From contig SCPD01000001.1 of the NCBI GenBank assembly GCA_005502925.1, positions 310,001-374,000 on the forward strand: a DNA stretch of 64,000 bases, given 5' to 3'. The notes beneath the pieces were generated by a model. The model searched no databases. It saw only the letters and a program-made list of their open reading frames with translations, and was not told the origin of the DNA. The number at the start of each line of letters is the position of its first letter. The first letter of the stretch is position 1. Positions 36,391 through 44,995 of this stretch are shown one piece after another. The position numbers and the translations under genes are program-made. This stretch comes from Rhizobiales bacterium Y(2018). GTDB taxonomy: Bacteria > Pseudomonadota > Alphaproteobacteria > Rhizobiales > Aestuariivirgaceae.

Positions 36391-38874
36391 CTATTTCACG
36401 ATCTTGATCTCGATGCGCCGGTTAAGCGCACGCCCCGAGTCCGTGTTGTTGTCGGCGACAGGACTCTTCTCGCCATAGCCCACTGCCGAGAGACGCTCAC
36501 GTGCGATGCCGAAACCGGCAAGCGCATTGGCAACGGCCACGGCGCGGCGTTCGCTGAGCGCCTGGTTGTAGCCGGGCGAGCCGACATTGTCGGTGTAGCC
36601 GCCAACCTCGAGGCGATCTTCGGGACAGGTCGCCGCGATCGCGGCTAGGTCCTTGATGATGGCCGCAGCAGCCTCGGTCACCGCCGATTTATCACTGTCG
36701 AAGTGAAGCGGCCGCGCCTGCAAGGTCTTGGCGAAATCATCGACACAATTGACCTTGGGCGGCGGTGGCGGTGGTTCCGGCGGTGGTGGCGGTGGCGGTG
36801 GTTCCGGCGGCGGCGGCTCAGGCGGCGGCGGCGGCTCCGGTGGTGGCGGCGTTTCCTTGACCAGGATCTCGAAGCGCGTCTGGTCCGACGCGGCGCGGCC
36901 ATGCTTGTCGGTGGCGACAACGCTCACATCATAACTGCCGGGCTTCAGCGTCTCAGGGACTGCGAGCGACCAGTTGCCCTTATCGGATGCCAGGCCCGCA
37001 TCCTTGCCGAGTGTCCAGCTCTTACCGTCGAAGGTGACGGCGAGGCTCGTGGCGTCGCCCTCGGGCCAGGTGCCGGAGATGCTGTGCGGACTCTCGATCA
37101 TCGCATAGAGATTGACGGTCGGCGCTGCGGGTCCCATCGCGTCGATGACGAGTTCGTCCTTCGTCGTGTCCGTCACGATCTTGCCATTGGCATCGGTCGT
37201 CTCGACCGCGACATCATAAGTGCCGTCCTTCAAGGGATTGGGCAGCTTCAGACTCCATTGGCCGGCCGATGCCGTCAGTTCCTCATTGGTGCCGAGCACA
37301 TAACTCTCACCCGCAACCCCGACCTTGAGCGATGTCGTGGCGCCCGTCGTAAAGGTGCCGGTGATGGTCGGGCGCGCGGCCAGGGCCACGAGCGGCGTCA
37401 CGGTCGGCGCTACCGCCTCGGGTGGTGGTGGCGGAGGCGGTGGCGGCGGATTGGTCGTGGTGTCGACGGGGATCACCAGCGCCCCCTTGCCCGGATCGCC
37501 CGAGACATTGCCGAAAACGTCCACGGCTTCGACGATCACATCGTAGGTGCCCGGCGCCAGCTTCTCCTTGGGCTCGAGGGACCAGGCATCCGCCTTGGCC
37601 GTCAGGACCGGATCACTGCCGAGCGTGTAGCTGCGTCCACCGACCGTCGCGCGCAGGAGCTTCGTGTCTCCGGACGCGAATGTCCCGGTAACCGGGAAAC
37701 CTGTCGCCTTGTTGACGGTGGGCGCTACGGGCGGCGTGGCGTCGATCACGAGCTCCGCCACCGTCTCGTCCTTGCTGACCTTGCCTTTGGCATCCGTTAC
37801 GGTCACCACGACGTCGTAGTAGCCGTCCTTGAGCGGCGCCGACGGCCGCAACTTCCAATTGCCAAACCCGTCAGAAGACAGTTCGGCGTCGCGGCCCTGT
37901 TCATAAGTCTTGCCGCCGACCGCCACCGCCAGCTTGTCGCCCTGCCGCTCGCCCCAGGTGCCGGAGATGAGCGGCGTGGGATTGTTGCCGGCGTACTTGG
38001 CGACCGTCGGGGGCGGCACCTCAGCCGCGATGGTCACGGCTTCCGGCAGGTTCAGCTTGGCGCTGTTGCCGGCCTGGTCGCTCGCCTCGACGGTCAGGTC
38101 ATAGACGCCTTCCGGCAAAGGTTCGGGCAATGCCAGTGTCCACGTTCCGGAAGACGACGTTAGGTCGGGATCACTGCCAAGCGTATGGGTCTTACCGGCA
38201 AGCCCGACCTTCAGCGACGTGGCATCGCCCTCGGCCCAGTTGCCCGCCAGGCTCTGCGGCGAGACGGCGCTCTTGAAGGGCTGGAAGACCGGCGCCGGCG
38301 GCGGCGCCGTGTCGATCACGACCTTGGCGGGCGAGGCGATCTTTGAGCTGTTGCCCGCGCCGTCATCGACTTCGACCGAAACGTCATAGGAGCCGTCCTT
38401 CAGAGGCGCGTCTGGCACCAGCGCCCAATTGCCGGCGCCATCTGACTTCAGGTCCTTATCGGTGCCCAGAACATAGGTCCGCTCAGGCAGGATCACTTTC
38501 AGAGTCTTGGCGAAGATTTCCGGCCAAGTGCCTTTGATTTCAGGACGATTATTGTTTGTCACGATTGGAGCGAGGGTCGGCGGGGCGAGCACCACCTTGG
38601 CCGCGGAGACATCTACCCGGCGCACGCCTTCGGTACCGGCAACGGCCTTCGCCGCCTCCTCGATGGCGCGCAGGCCGGGTGCATCGCCCTCCAGCCGCGC
38701 GTCACGGCCGTCGACGCTCAGCTTTGCCCAGTCAGCCTTCAGATTGGCGAGGTTGGCGCCGGCGGCCTCGGTGAGCTTGCGCTCGATTGGCGCGCTGTTC
38801 AGCCAGAGAGCGGCCAAAAATGGCAATGCCGCCAGAGGCAGCCAATAAAGCCATTTGCGCGGGTTGCATTTCAT
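36391..38874 (-). CDS. OmpA family protein with six Ig-like repeats
   Basis: 827 residues. An N-terminal membrane helix (about 9-26) leads into a BON-like segment (30-95), then six repeats of about 85-95 residues between 100 and 680, each running from a start like GTWPEGDATSLAV, through TLGSDPDLTS and GNWSLAVPE, to GSYDVSVVATD. A proline/glutamate-rich linker (about 683-715) precedes a C-terminal OmpA peptidoglycan-binding domain with LHFDSDKSAV, GYTDNVGSPGYNQALSERRA and NRRIEI. It probably spans the periplasm, anchored in the inner membrane and gripping the cell wall. First gene of a three-gene operon. Confidence 0.9.
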   Translation of the reverse strand: MKCNPRKWLYWLPLAALPFLAALWLNSAPIERKLTEAAGANLANLKADWAKLSVDGRDARLEGDAPGLRAIEEAAKAVAGTEGVRRVDVSAAKVVLAPPTLAPIVTNNNRPEIKGTWPEIFAKTLKVILPERTYVLGTDKDLKSDGAGNWALVPDAPLKDGSYDVSVEVDDGAGNSSKIASPAKVVIDTAPPPAPVFQPFKSAVSPQSLAGNWAEGDATSLKVGLAGKTHTLGSDPDLTSSSGTWTLALPEPLPEGVYDLTVEASDQAGNSAKLNLPEAVTIAAEVPPPTVAKYAGNNPTPLISGTWGERQGDKLAVAVGGKTYEQGRDAELSSDGFGNWKLRPSAPLKDGYYDVVVTVTDAKGKVSKDETVAELVIDATPPVAPTVNKATGFPVTGTFASGDTKLLRATVGGRSYTLGSDPVLTAKADAWSLEPKEKLAPGTYDVIVEAVDVFGNVSGDPGKGALVIPVDTTTNPPPPPPPPPPEAVAPTVTPLVALAARPTITGTFTTGATTSLKVGVAGESYVLGTNEELTASAGQWSLKLPNPLKDGTYDVAVETTDANGKIVTDTTKDELVIDAMGPAAPTVNLYAMIESPHSISGTWPEGDATSLAVTFDGKSWTLGKDAGLASDKGNWSLAVPETLKPGSYDVSVVATDKHGRAASDQTRFEILVKETPPPPEPPPPPEPPPPEPPPPPPPPEPPPPPPKVNCVDDFAKTLQARPLHFDSDKSAVTEAAAAIIKDLAAIAATCPEDRLEVGGYTDNVGSPGYNQALSERRAVAVANALAGFGIARERLSAVGYGEKSPVADNNTDSGRALNRRIEIKIVK

Positions 38875-39227
38875 CCGTCCTACCCCTTGCCTAGCGCGGC
38901 TCCACCCCGTCGGACTTATTGTTTGCCTAGGAAATCAACAGGCTTGGCGCGATTCTTGTCGCCGGTCCGTCAGGAATTTATGGCACCGGCAGAGGTGCAA
39001 AACAACGAGATTTCCCGAGCGGGAGGCAGTCGCCCCAAAACTGTCACTCAAAAAATATTCCGCAACGGAATACATCGACGGCATGGCCAGTAACCGTCGG
39101 ACGGAGCGTCACTGTTGCATGTTTGCCGCAGTTGCGGGCTTCTTCCGCCCCCCTGCCTTGTTCCGGTCGCAAGGCACTGATAGATGGGCTAGAAAGGGCT
39201 GGAATTCCGTCGAGGCGAGACCTTCTT
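38875..39227. other. Divergent intergenic region with a palindrome
   Basis: Separates the OmpA-like operon (leftward) from the protease lipoprotein gene (rightward). A perfect 7-bp inverted repeat TATTCCG-CAA-CGGAATA lies at 39,056-39,072 and could be an operator shared by the two. No gene is supported. Confidence 0.4.
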
Positions 39228-40064
39228 TTGTCCAATAAGCTCAATCAACTGGCTGTCGCGCTGCCTGTCATGGTGCTTCTAGCGGCCTGCAGTGGCAAGC
39301 AAAATGCCCTGGAAGACCGGGTCATCAACGTCGAATCGGATGCCATTCCCACGTCAGCCTCGCCAACGGCCGATATGTCGGGCCTGCTCCGCCAGACCAG
39401 CCCCAGCTATGTCACGCTCACCGTCTCGCAATCGCGCCGTAAGGGAAAACCCGGCGATGGCGATGCGGGCCAGGCCGTAACCTCCGGTAGCGGATTCATC
39501 GTGGACGATGTCGGGCATGTCCTGACCGCCGGTCACGTCGCCGTCCAGTCGGGCTATACCGTCACGGCGCGCGGCGCCGACGGCCGCCTCTATGCCGGCA
39601 GGGTCGTCGCCATCAAGCCGAGCAACGACATGGCGCTCATTTCGCTCAAAGGACTCACTGGCAAGCCGGTCGAGCCTGCCGCCACGCCCTGCATGCCGCG
39701 CGGCGCTCCGGTGTTCTCGCTCGGCAAGCCGCATGCGCAGGGCGACACGGCACGCCTCGGCCAGGTCGAGTCGATGAGCTTCGGCCGGGCCGTCAGCTAC
39801 AATGGCTTCGGCTACCCGGATGCGATGGTGCTCAGGATGAACACCAAGAAGGGCGAAAGCGGCGGACCGGTCTTCAACGGCTCGGGCCAGCTGACCGGCA
39901 TGGTCGTCAGTACATTGTCGGACGGCAACGGCCGCCCGCTGAACCTCGCCCATGCCGTGCCAAGCTCGAGCCTCGCCGACTTCCTGTGCACCCAGGTCTC
40001 CTGCTCGGCGCGCTGGCAGTCGCTCGCCAGGCAGTCGACCCAGAGCTGCCGCTCGGCCAGCTAA
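39228..40064 (+). CDS. Trypsin-like serine protease, lipoprotein
   Basis: 278 residues if it starts at TTG 39228, which has GAGGCGAG upstream and gives a clean lipoprotein signal (LNQLAVALPVMVLLAAC, lipid-modified Cys21). The S1-type protease domain has the complete triad: His103 in TAGHV, Asp134 in SNDMALI and Ser211 in KGESGGPVF. It resembles the protease core of DegP/HtrA proteins but lacks a PDZ domain. Earlier ATGs (39,123) would spoil the signal sequence. Likely a periplasmic protease tethered to a membrane. Confidence 0.88.
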   Translation: MSNKLNQLAVALPVMVLLAACSGKQNALEDRVINVESDAIPTSASPTADMSGLLRQTSPSYVTLTVSQSRRKGKPGDGDAGQAVTSGSGFIVDDVGHVLTAGHVAVQSGYTVTARGADGRLYAGRVVAIKPSNDMALISLKGLTGKPVEPAATPCMPRGAPVFSLGKPHAQGDTARLGQVESMSFGRAVSYNGFGYPDAMVLRMNTKKGESGGPVFNGSGQLTGMVVSTLSDGNGRPLNLAHAVPSSSLADFLCTQVSCSARWQSLARQSTQSCRSAS

Positions 40065-40128
40065 AGTCCTTGCATCGCCGGGCGCAGCGGTGAGATCACG
40101 TCATCGCAGGGCCGGCGGATTTCCCCTG

Positions 40129-40147
40129 TTTCACGATTTTCGTGAAA
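40129..40147. repeat. Palindrome TTTCACG-N5-CGTGAAA
   Basis: Perfect 7-bp inverted repeat following the protease gene; similar sequences (CCCTGTTTCACG with CGTGAAA) are met repeatedly between genes in Rhizobiales. May serve as a transcript end. Confidence 0.45.
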
Positions 40148-40169
40148 TTCCCTGTAGATCCCTGCAGAT

Positions 40170-40222
40170 CCGCTGATATTCCGCTGTTAATCCGCTGCAG
40201 ATTTACAGCGGAATATCAGCGG
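40170..40222. repeat. Long inverted repeat, 17-bp perfect arms
   Basis: CCGCTGATATTCCGCTG (40,170-40,186) is exactly complementary to CAGCGGAATATCAGCGG (40,206-40,222), around a 19-base loop that itself contains CTGCAG. Neighbouring GATCCCTGCAGATCCGCTG-like iterations suggest it grew by local duplication. Confidence 0.7.
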
Positions 40223-40233
40223 AAATCCCTAGA

Positions 40234-40277
40234 GCATCGGCCCGAAAAGTGTGCGCGGTTTTCGGGCAAGCCGATGC
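40234..40277 (+). repeat. Solo hairpin repeat (type A)
   Basis: Outer stem GCATCGGC / GCCGATGC, inner stem CCGAAAA / TTTTCGG, and a 3'-side GCAA bulge. It has the same architecture as hairpin A at 5871 and 31836 and as the reverse copy at 24645. It lies just past the end of the quinone oxidoreductase gene. Confidence 0.65.
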
Positions 40278-40284
40278 GTAAAAT

Positions 40285-41262
40285 CTAAGGTATCAAGATC
40301 GTCGTGCCGGTCGTCGCACGCGATTCCAGATCGCGATGCGCCTGGGCCACATCGGCCAGCTTGTAGCGCTGGTTGACCGGGATCTTCACCTTGCCGCTCT
40401 TCACGATCTCGATCAGGTCGCGCGAGGCTGCCGCCAGCTCCGCATCATCGGCCATGTAGGTCATCACGGTCGGGCGCGTGACGTAGAGCGATCCCTTGGC
40501 TGCGAGGAGCCCCAGGTCAAAGGACTTCACCGGCCCGGACGCATTGCCGAAGCAGACCAGAAGGCCGCGCGGTTTCAGGCAGTCGATCGACGTCATGAAC
40601 GTCGCCTGCCCGACGCCGTCATAGACGACGGGGACCCCTGCGCCCTTGGTGATCTCCTTTACCCGCGCCACCACATCGTCAGTTCGGTAATTGATCACAT
40701 GGGCGCAGCCATGCGCCTTGGCGACCGCGATCTTGTCGTCCGAGCCCACCGTTCCGATCACCTTGACGCCCAGCGCCTTGGCCCATTGGGTAAAGATCAC
40801 GCCGACACCGCCGGCGGCGGCATGAAACAGGATCGTCTCGCCGCGCTTGACCTTGTAGACCGAGCGCAGCAGCGCCCTGACCGTCAGCCCCTTCAGCATC
40901 ATGCCGGCGGCGGTTTCATCGCTGATCGCCTTGGGCAGCTTGGCGACGCGGCTGGCCGGCACGTTGCGGTGACGGGCATAGGCTCCCCGCGGCCCGACGC
41001 CGTAAGCAACGCGGTCACCGACCTTCAGCCCCTTCACGCCCTCGCCCACGGCGTCGATGACGCCGGCGCCCTCCATGCCGATGCCTGTCGGCAAGGGCAG
41101 CGCATAGAGACCGGAGCGGTGATAGGTATCGATGTAGTTCAGTCCGATCGCCGTCTGACGCAGCCGGATTTCGCCCTTGCCAGGTGACGGGACGTCGACA
41201 TCCACCAGATGCATGACTTCCGGCCCGCCATTTTTAGCGATCTGTATGGCTTTCGTCCGCAC
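40285..41262 (-). CDS. Quinone oxidoreductase / zinc-type alcohol dehydrogenase-like protein
   Basis: 325 residues from GTG 41262, with GGAGAGGTG upstream. Medium-chain dehydrogenase fold of the zinc-independent QOR branch: N-terminal GroES-like domain (IGLNYIDTYHRSGLY, GMEGAGVIDAVGEGV) and NADPH-binding Rossmann domain (FHAAAGGVGVIFTQWAKALG). It reduces quinones or enones with NADPH. Divergent from the methyltransferase gene. The stop lies beside a dispersed hairpin repeat. Confidence 0.93.
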   Translation of the reverse strand: MRTKAIQIAKNGGPEVMHLVDVDVPSPGKGEIRLRQTAIGLNYIDTYHRSGLYALPLPTGIGMEGAGVIDAVGEGVKGLKVGDRVAYGVGPRGAYARHRNVPASRVAKLPKAISDETAAGMMLKGLTVRALLRSVYKVKRGETILFHAAAGGVGVIFTQWAKALGVKVIGTVGSDDKIAVAKAHGCAHVINYRTDDVVARVKEITKGAGVPVVYDGVGQATFMTSIDCLKPRGLLVCFGNASGPVKSFDLGLLAAKGSLYVTRPTVMTYMADDAELAAASRDLIEIVKSGKVKIPVNQRYKLADVAQAHRDLESRATTGTTILIP

Positions 41263-41383
41263 TTTTCACCTCTCCATGTTTGTTGAATCCTGCGAAAATT
41301 CGAATTCGACATTTTCGCAAGCTGCCCTTAAAGGCAATCGGCAACGGCGCTCAATTCCCTCCATTCCACCCAAGCGGTATTAA

Positions 41384-42940
41384 ATGTCAAATCCTTCAAT
41401 GCCTTCCGGTTCGACAGAAGACAGGAACTTTGACTCCGAGCTCGAATATACCTTCGGCTATTTCCCTTTCCTGAAGCCCGACAACCTGCTGCTCACCTGC
41501 CTCCTGCAAGGCCTCCGCCCGCCGGCCGAGATCACCGGGCTCGACAGCCCAAGCCATGGCATGACCTATTGCGAACTGGGCTGCGGACAGGGCGTGACGC
41601 TCAACATCCTCGCCACGGGCGATGAAGGCGGGCGCTATTACGGCGTCGACTATAATCCGGCCCAGATCGCCAATGGCCGCGCGCTGGCGGAAGGCGCCGG
41701 TCTCGGCAATGTCGAATTCATCGAAGACAGCTTCGCCAATCTGCATCAGCGCGAGCTGCCGGACTTCGACTTCATCGTGCTGCATGGCATCTATTCGTGG
41801 ATATCGCCGGCGCTGCGCCAGGACATCGTCGACTTCATCCACCGCAAGCTGAAGCCCGGCGGCCTCTGCTTCATCTCCTACAATTGCACCGTCGCGCGTG
41901 GCTCGGACCTCGCCTTCCGTCAGCTGCTGCAGGCCGGCCTCAGGCGCGAAGCCACCCCCTCACCGGAGGGTGTCGCGAAGAGCCTGGCGATGGCCGACGA
42001 ACTCGCCGCCAAGGGTGCTCGTTATTTCAGCCAGAACACCGGCACGACGCATCGTCTCGAAGACGCCAAGCAGCGCAGCCCGACCTATGTCTTCCATGAA
42101 TATTTCAACCCGCATTGGAGTCCATTCTTCTTCCACGAAGTCGCGGCCGACATGGCGAAGGCCGAACTCGGTTTTGTGGGCTCCATCAACATGGCTTCCA
42201 ACAACCTGGATCTCGCCATTCCCGCCACTCTGCGCGGTGCGTTTGAGAGCATGACGACAATTGCGGATCAAGAGTTGCTGAAAGGCGTCTGGGGGAACCA
42301 AACCTTCCGTCGCGATCTCTTTATCAAGGGAACGCCCGAACGGATGCCGCTCGATGAGCAGGTCGCCGCGCTCAAGGCTCTGAGTTTCGGCCTTTCGCGC
42401 TCCCGCGCGGACTGCACGTTGAAGGTCGCGGTGCCCGCCGGCTCCGCCAATCTTCCCGACAAGCCTTTCGTCGCTCTCCTCGACGCTCTTGCCAAGGCTC
42501 CTGTCTCGGGCGCGGCGTTGCGCAGCCTGTTGCCCGACGGCCAGATCGGCGATCGCGACTTTGTCCGGGCGCTGATCATTCTCGCCGGCGCCGAGTATCT
42601 GGATCTTTACACCAATCCGCAGGCGCTCGCCGCCGTGAAGCCGCGCTTCGACCGGCTGAATGGGGCGATCGCGCGGTGCGTGGCGAAAGGACAGGATCTC
42701 TTCTATGCCGGCACGGCCAGGAACAGATCGGCGCTCAAGATGAACCAGATCAACTACTATCTCTACAGGGCCCATCAGACCGGCCCGGACGACCGCGTGA
42801 GCAAAGCCTACAGGCTGCTCAAGGAGGCTGGGCGCACGGTGGTCTACAAGAACCAGCCCGTCAAAGATCGAAAGATGGCCGAGGCCGTCATCGCCGAATA
42901 CGAAAAGAGCTTCACCCAGAAAATCCTGCCAAGACTCTGA
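41384..42940 (+). CDS. SAM-dependent methyltransferase with regulatory domain
   Basis: 518 residues. An N-terminal class I methyltransferase domain has the SAM-binding motif CELGCGQG (63-70), GVDYNPAQIANGRAL and FDFIVLHGIYSWISP. From about 215 a long helical region matches the methyltransferase regulatory domain found fused to such enzymes (PF10119-type), often next to surface polysaccharide or S-layer genes. Substrate unknown. An aminotransferase and a TIM-barrel isomerase follow in the same direction, 4 and 32 bases apart, implying a shared small-molecule pathway. Confidence 0.87.
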   Translation: MSNPSMPSGSTEDRNFDSELEYTFGYFPFLKPDNLLLTCLLQGLRPPAEITGLDSPSHGMTYCELGCGQGVTLNILATGDEGGRYYGVDYNPAQIANGRALAEGAGLGNVEFIEDSFANLHQRELPDFDFIVLHGIYSWISPALRQDIVDFIHRKLKPGGLCFISYNCTVARGSDLAFRQLLQAGLRREATPSPEGVAKSLAMADELAAKGARYFSQNTGTTHRLEDAKQRSPTYVFHEYFNPHWSPFFFHEVAADMAKAELGFVGSINMASNNLDLAIPATLRGAFESMTTIADQELLKGVWGNQTFRRDLFIKGTPERMPLDEQVAALKALSFGLSRSRADCTLKVAVPAGSANLPDKPFVALLDALAKAPVSGAALRSLLPDGQIGDRDFVRALIILAGAEYLDLYTNPQALAAVKPRFDRLNGAIARCVAKGQDLFYAGTARNRSALKMNQINYYLYRAHQTGPDDRVSKAYRLLKEAGRTVVYKNQPVKDRKMAEAVIAEYEKSFTQKILPRL

Positions 42941-42944
42941 ACTC

Positions 42945-44111
42945 ATGAAACTCAACGCCAACAAGATCATCAGAGGCATCGAAGCGCCACCCATCGCCGA
43001 AGCGATGAGCTGGATCAGCTCGGTTCCCAGCAATCGCCCGCTCATCAATCTCTGCCAGGCGGTGCCCAGCTATCCGCCGGCGGAGAGCCTGACTGAAGAA
43101 GTCGGCCGGCTTGCCAAGCGGCCGGAAACCAGCCTCTATTCCGACATTCTGGGCATCGCGTCGCTGCGCCGCGAGCTTGCCCAGAGCCTGTCGGCCGACT
43201 ACCAGGCGCCGATCGCGGCCGAAAACATCGCGATCACCGCGGGATGCAACCAGGCCTTCGCGGCGACGATGATGGCGCTCGCCGAGTCCGGCGACAATGT
43301 CATTCTGCCCGTCCCCTATTATTTCAACCACCATATGTGGCTGGAGATGCTCGGCATCCGGCCGCGTTATCTGCAGGTGATCAAGGCGGGAAGCACGACC
43401 CCGGTCGCGGCCGATGCGGCCCCGCTCATCGATGAACGCACCCGGGCCATCGTGCTGTGCAGCCCCAACAATCCGACCGGCGGCATCTATCCGGCGAAGA
43501 CGATCGAGGAATTCCACGCGCTCGCCAAAGAGCGTGGCATCGCGCTGGTCGTCGACGAGACCTACAAGGACTTCCGCGCCGATCCGGCGCCGCCGCACGG
43601 CCTCTTCAAGCTGAAGGACTGGGGCGATAATTTCATCCATCTTTACAGCTTTTCGAAAGTCTACGCACTGACCGGCTACCGCGTCGGCTCGGTGACCGCC
43701 GGTCCCGCCTTCCTCGCCGAGCTCGAGAAGATCCTCGACTGCATCACCATTTGCGCGCCCACGATCTCCCAGGGTGCCGCGCTCTATGGTCTGCGCTCTC
43801 TCGAGGACTGGAAGAACCAGAAGCTCGCCACGGCGAAAGAAAAGGCCGCGGCACTCCGCCAGGCCTTCACGCATCCGGGCCTCAACTACAAGCTCCTGAG
43901 CGTCGGCGCCTTCTTCTCTTATATCCAGCATCCCTTCACCGACGATGCGAAGACGGTCGCCAAGCGGCTCGCCCAGAAGCATGATCTCCTGGCCCTGCCG
44001 GGCAGCATGTTCGGCCCCGGCCAGGAGCAATATCTGCGCCTTGCCTTCGCCAATGTCGAAGCGGGCGTCATGCCCGACGTCGTGGCCCGGCTGATCGAAA
44101 GCCAGGGCTAA
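42945..44111 (+). CDS. PLP-dependent aminotransferase (class I/II)
   Basis: 388 residues, aspartate aminotransferase fold type I. PLP-binding Lys238 is in YSFSKVYALTGYR, with the cofactor-contacting segments AITAGCNQAFA, CSPNNPTGG and VVDETYKDF. It transfers amino groups between an amino acid and a keto acid; specificity cannot be told. It begins 4 bases after the methyltransferase stop and so is probably translated from the same message. Confidence 0.93.
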   Translation: MKLNANKIIRGIEAPPIAEAMSWISSVPSNRPLINLCQAVPSYPPAESLTEEVGRLAKRPETSLYSDILGIASLRRELAQSLSADYQAPIAAENIAITAGCNQAFAATMMALAESGDNVILPVPYYFNHHMWLEMLGIRPRYLQVIKAGSTTPVAADAAPLIDERTRAIVLCSPNNPTGGIYPAKTIEEFHALAKERGIALVVDETYKDFRADPAPPHGLFKLKDWGDNFIHLYSFSKVYALTGYRVGSVTAGPAFLAELEKILDCITICAPTISQGAALYGLRSLEDWKNQKLATAKEKAAALRQAFTHPGLNYKLLSVGAFFSYIQHPFTDDAKTVAKRLAQKHDLLALPGSMFGPGQEQYLRLAFANVEAGVMPDVVARLIESQG

Positions 44112-44143
44112 CCAGCAAATACGGATGGAGGAGTTGAACTGAC

Positions 44144-44992
44144 ATGAAAATCGGCTTCAATCTCCTCCTCTGGACCGGCCATGTGGGAGACGAGCATCGC
44201 CCCCTGCTCCGCGCGATCAAGAAAGCCGGATATGACGGTGTCGAGGTCCCCATGTTCCAGGGCGATCCCGATCATTACGCCCGGCTCGGCGGCATGCTCG
44301 ACGAAATCGGGCTCGAGCGCACCGCCGTCTCCATCATGCCCTCACTGGACAAGAGCCCTCTGAGCAGCGACGCGCAAGCCCGCAAGGCCGCGCTCGATCA
44401 CGCCAAATGGTTCATCGACTGCTGTGCGGCGCTCGGCGCACCGATGATCGGCGGGCCCATCCATTCGGTTCATGGCCACTTCACCGGCAACGGGCCGACC
44501 GCGGCCGAGCGCAAGCGCGGCATCGCATTCCATCGCAAGGCCGGCGACTACGCCGCGCGCAGGAATGTCAAGCTGGCGCTCGAAGCCCTCAACCGCTTCG
44601 AATGTTACTTCCTGACCACCATGCAGGGCCTCGCCGACTATCTCGACGAGGTCGATCATCCGGCCGTCGGCGGCATGTATGACACTTTCCATGCCAATAT
44701 CGAGGAAGCCGATCCGATCAAGGCGATACGCACCATCCGCCCCCACATGTTCCATGTGCACATATCGGAGAATGACCGGGGCATCCCGGGCAAGGGCCAT
44801 ATCGACTGGGCCTCGACCTACAAGGCCCTGAAGGCCAGCAAATATGACGGCTGGCTCACCATCGAGGCCTTCGGGCGGTCGCTGCCGGCACTCGCCGCGG
44901 CGACCCGCGTCTGGCGCGATTTCTTCCCCAGTCCCGAAAGCGTCTATCGCGATGGGATCAAGCACATCCGTAAAGGCTGGGCCAACGCCTGA
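44144..44992 (+). CDS. Sugar phosphate isomerase/epimerase (hydroxypyruvate isomerase-like TIM barrel)
   Basis: 282 residues, AP endonuclease family 2 type TIM barrel. Characteristic acidic and histidine ligands lie in LALEALNRFECYF, VGGMYDTFHANIEEAD, FHVHISENDRGIPGKGHIDW and LTIEAFG. GGAGG precedes its start. Such enzymes isomerise or epimerise ketoses and keto acids with a divalent metal. It is third in the methyltransferase-aminotransferase run; the substrate is unknown. Confidence 0.9.
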   Translation: MKIGFNLLLWTGHVGDEHRPLLRAIKKAGYDGVEVPMFQGDPDHYARLGGMLDEIGLERTAVSIMPSLDKSPLSSDAQARKAALDHAKWFIDCCAALGAPMIGGPIHSVHGHFTGNGPTAAERKRGIAFHRKAGDYAARRNVKLALEALNRFECYFLTTMQGLADYLDEVDHPAVGGMYDTFHANIEEADPIKAIRTIRPHMFHVHISENDRGIPGKGHIDWASTYKALKASKYDGWLTIEAFGRSLPALAAATRVWRDFFPSPESVYRDGIKHIRKGWANA

Positions 44993-44995
44993 TCC

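Noticed and set aside
36770-36850. Short tandem GGTGGC-type repeats resembling a microsatellite or CRISPR-like array
   Set aside because: They are codons of the proline/glutamate linker of the OmpA-like protein; there are no spacers and no cas genes.
36703-38163. 486-codon open frame on the plus strand
   Set aside because: Antisense to the OmpA-like gene; Arg/Gly/Asp-rich composition typical of a GC shadow.
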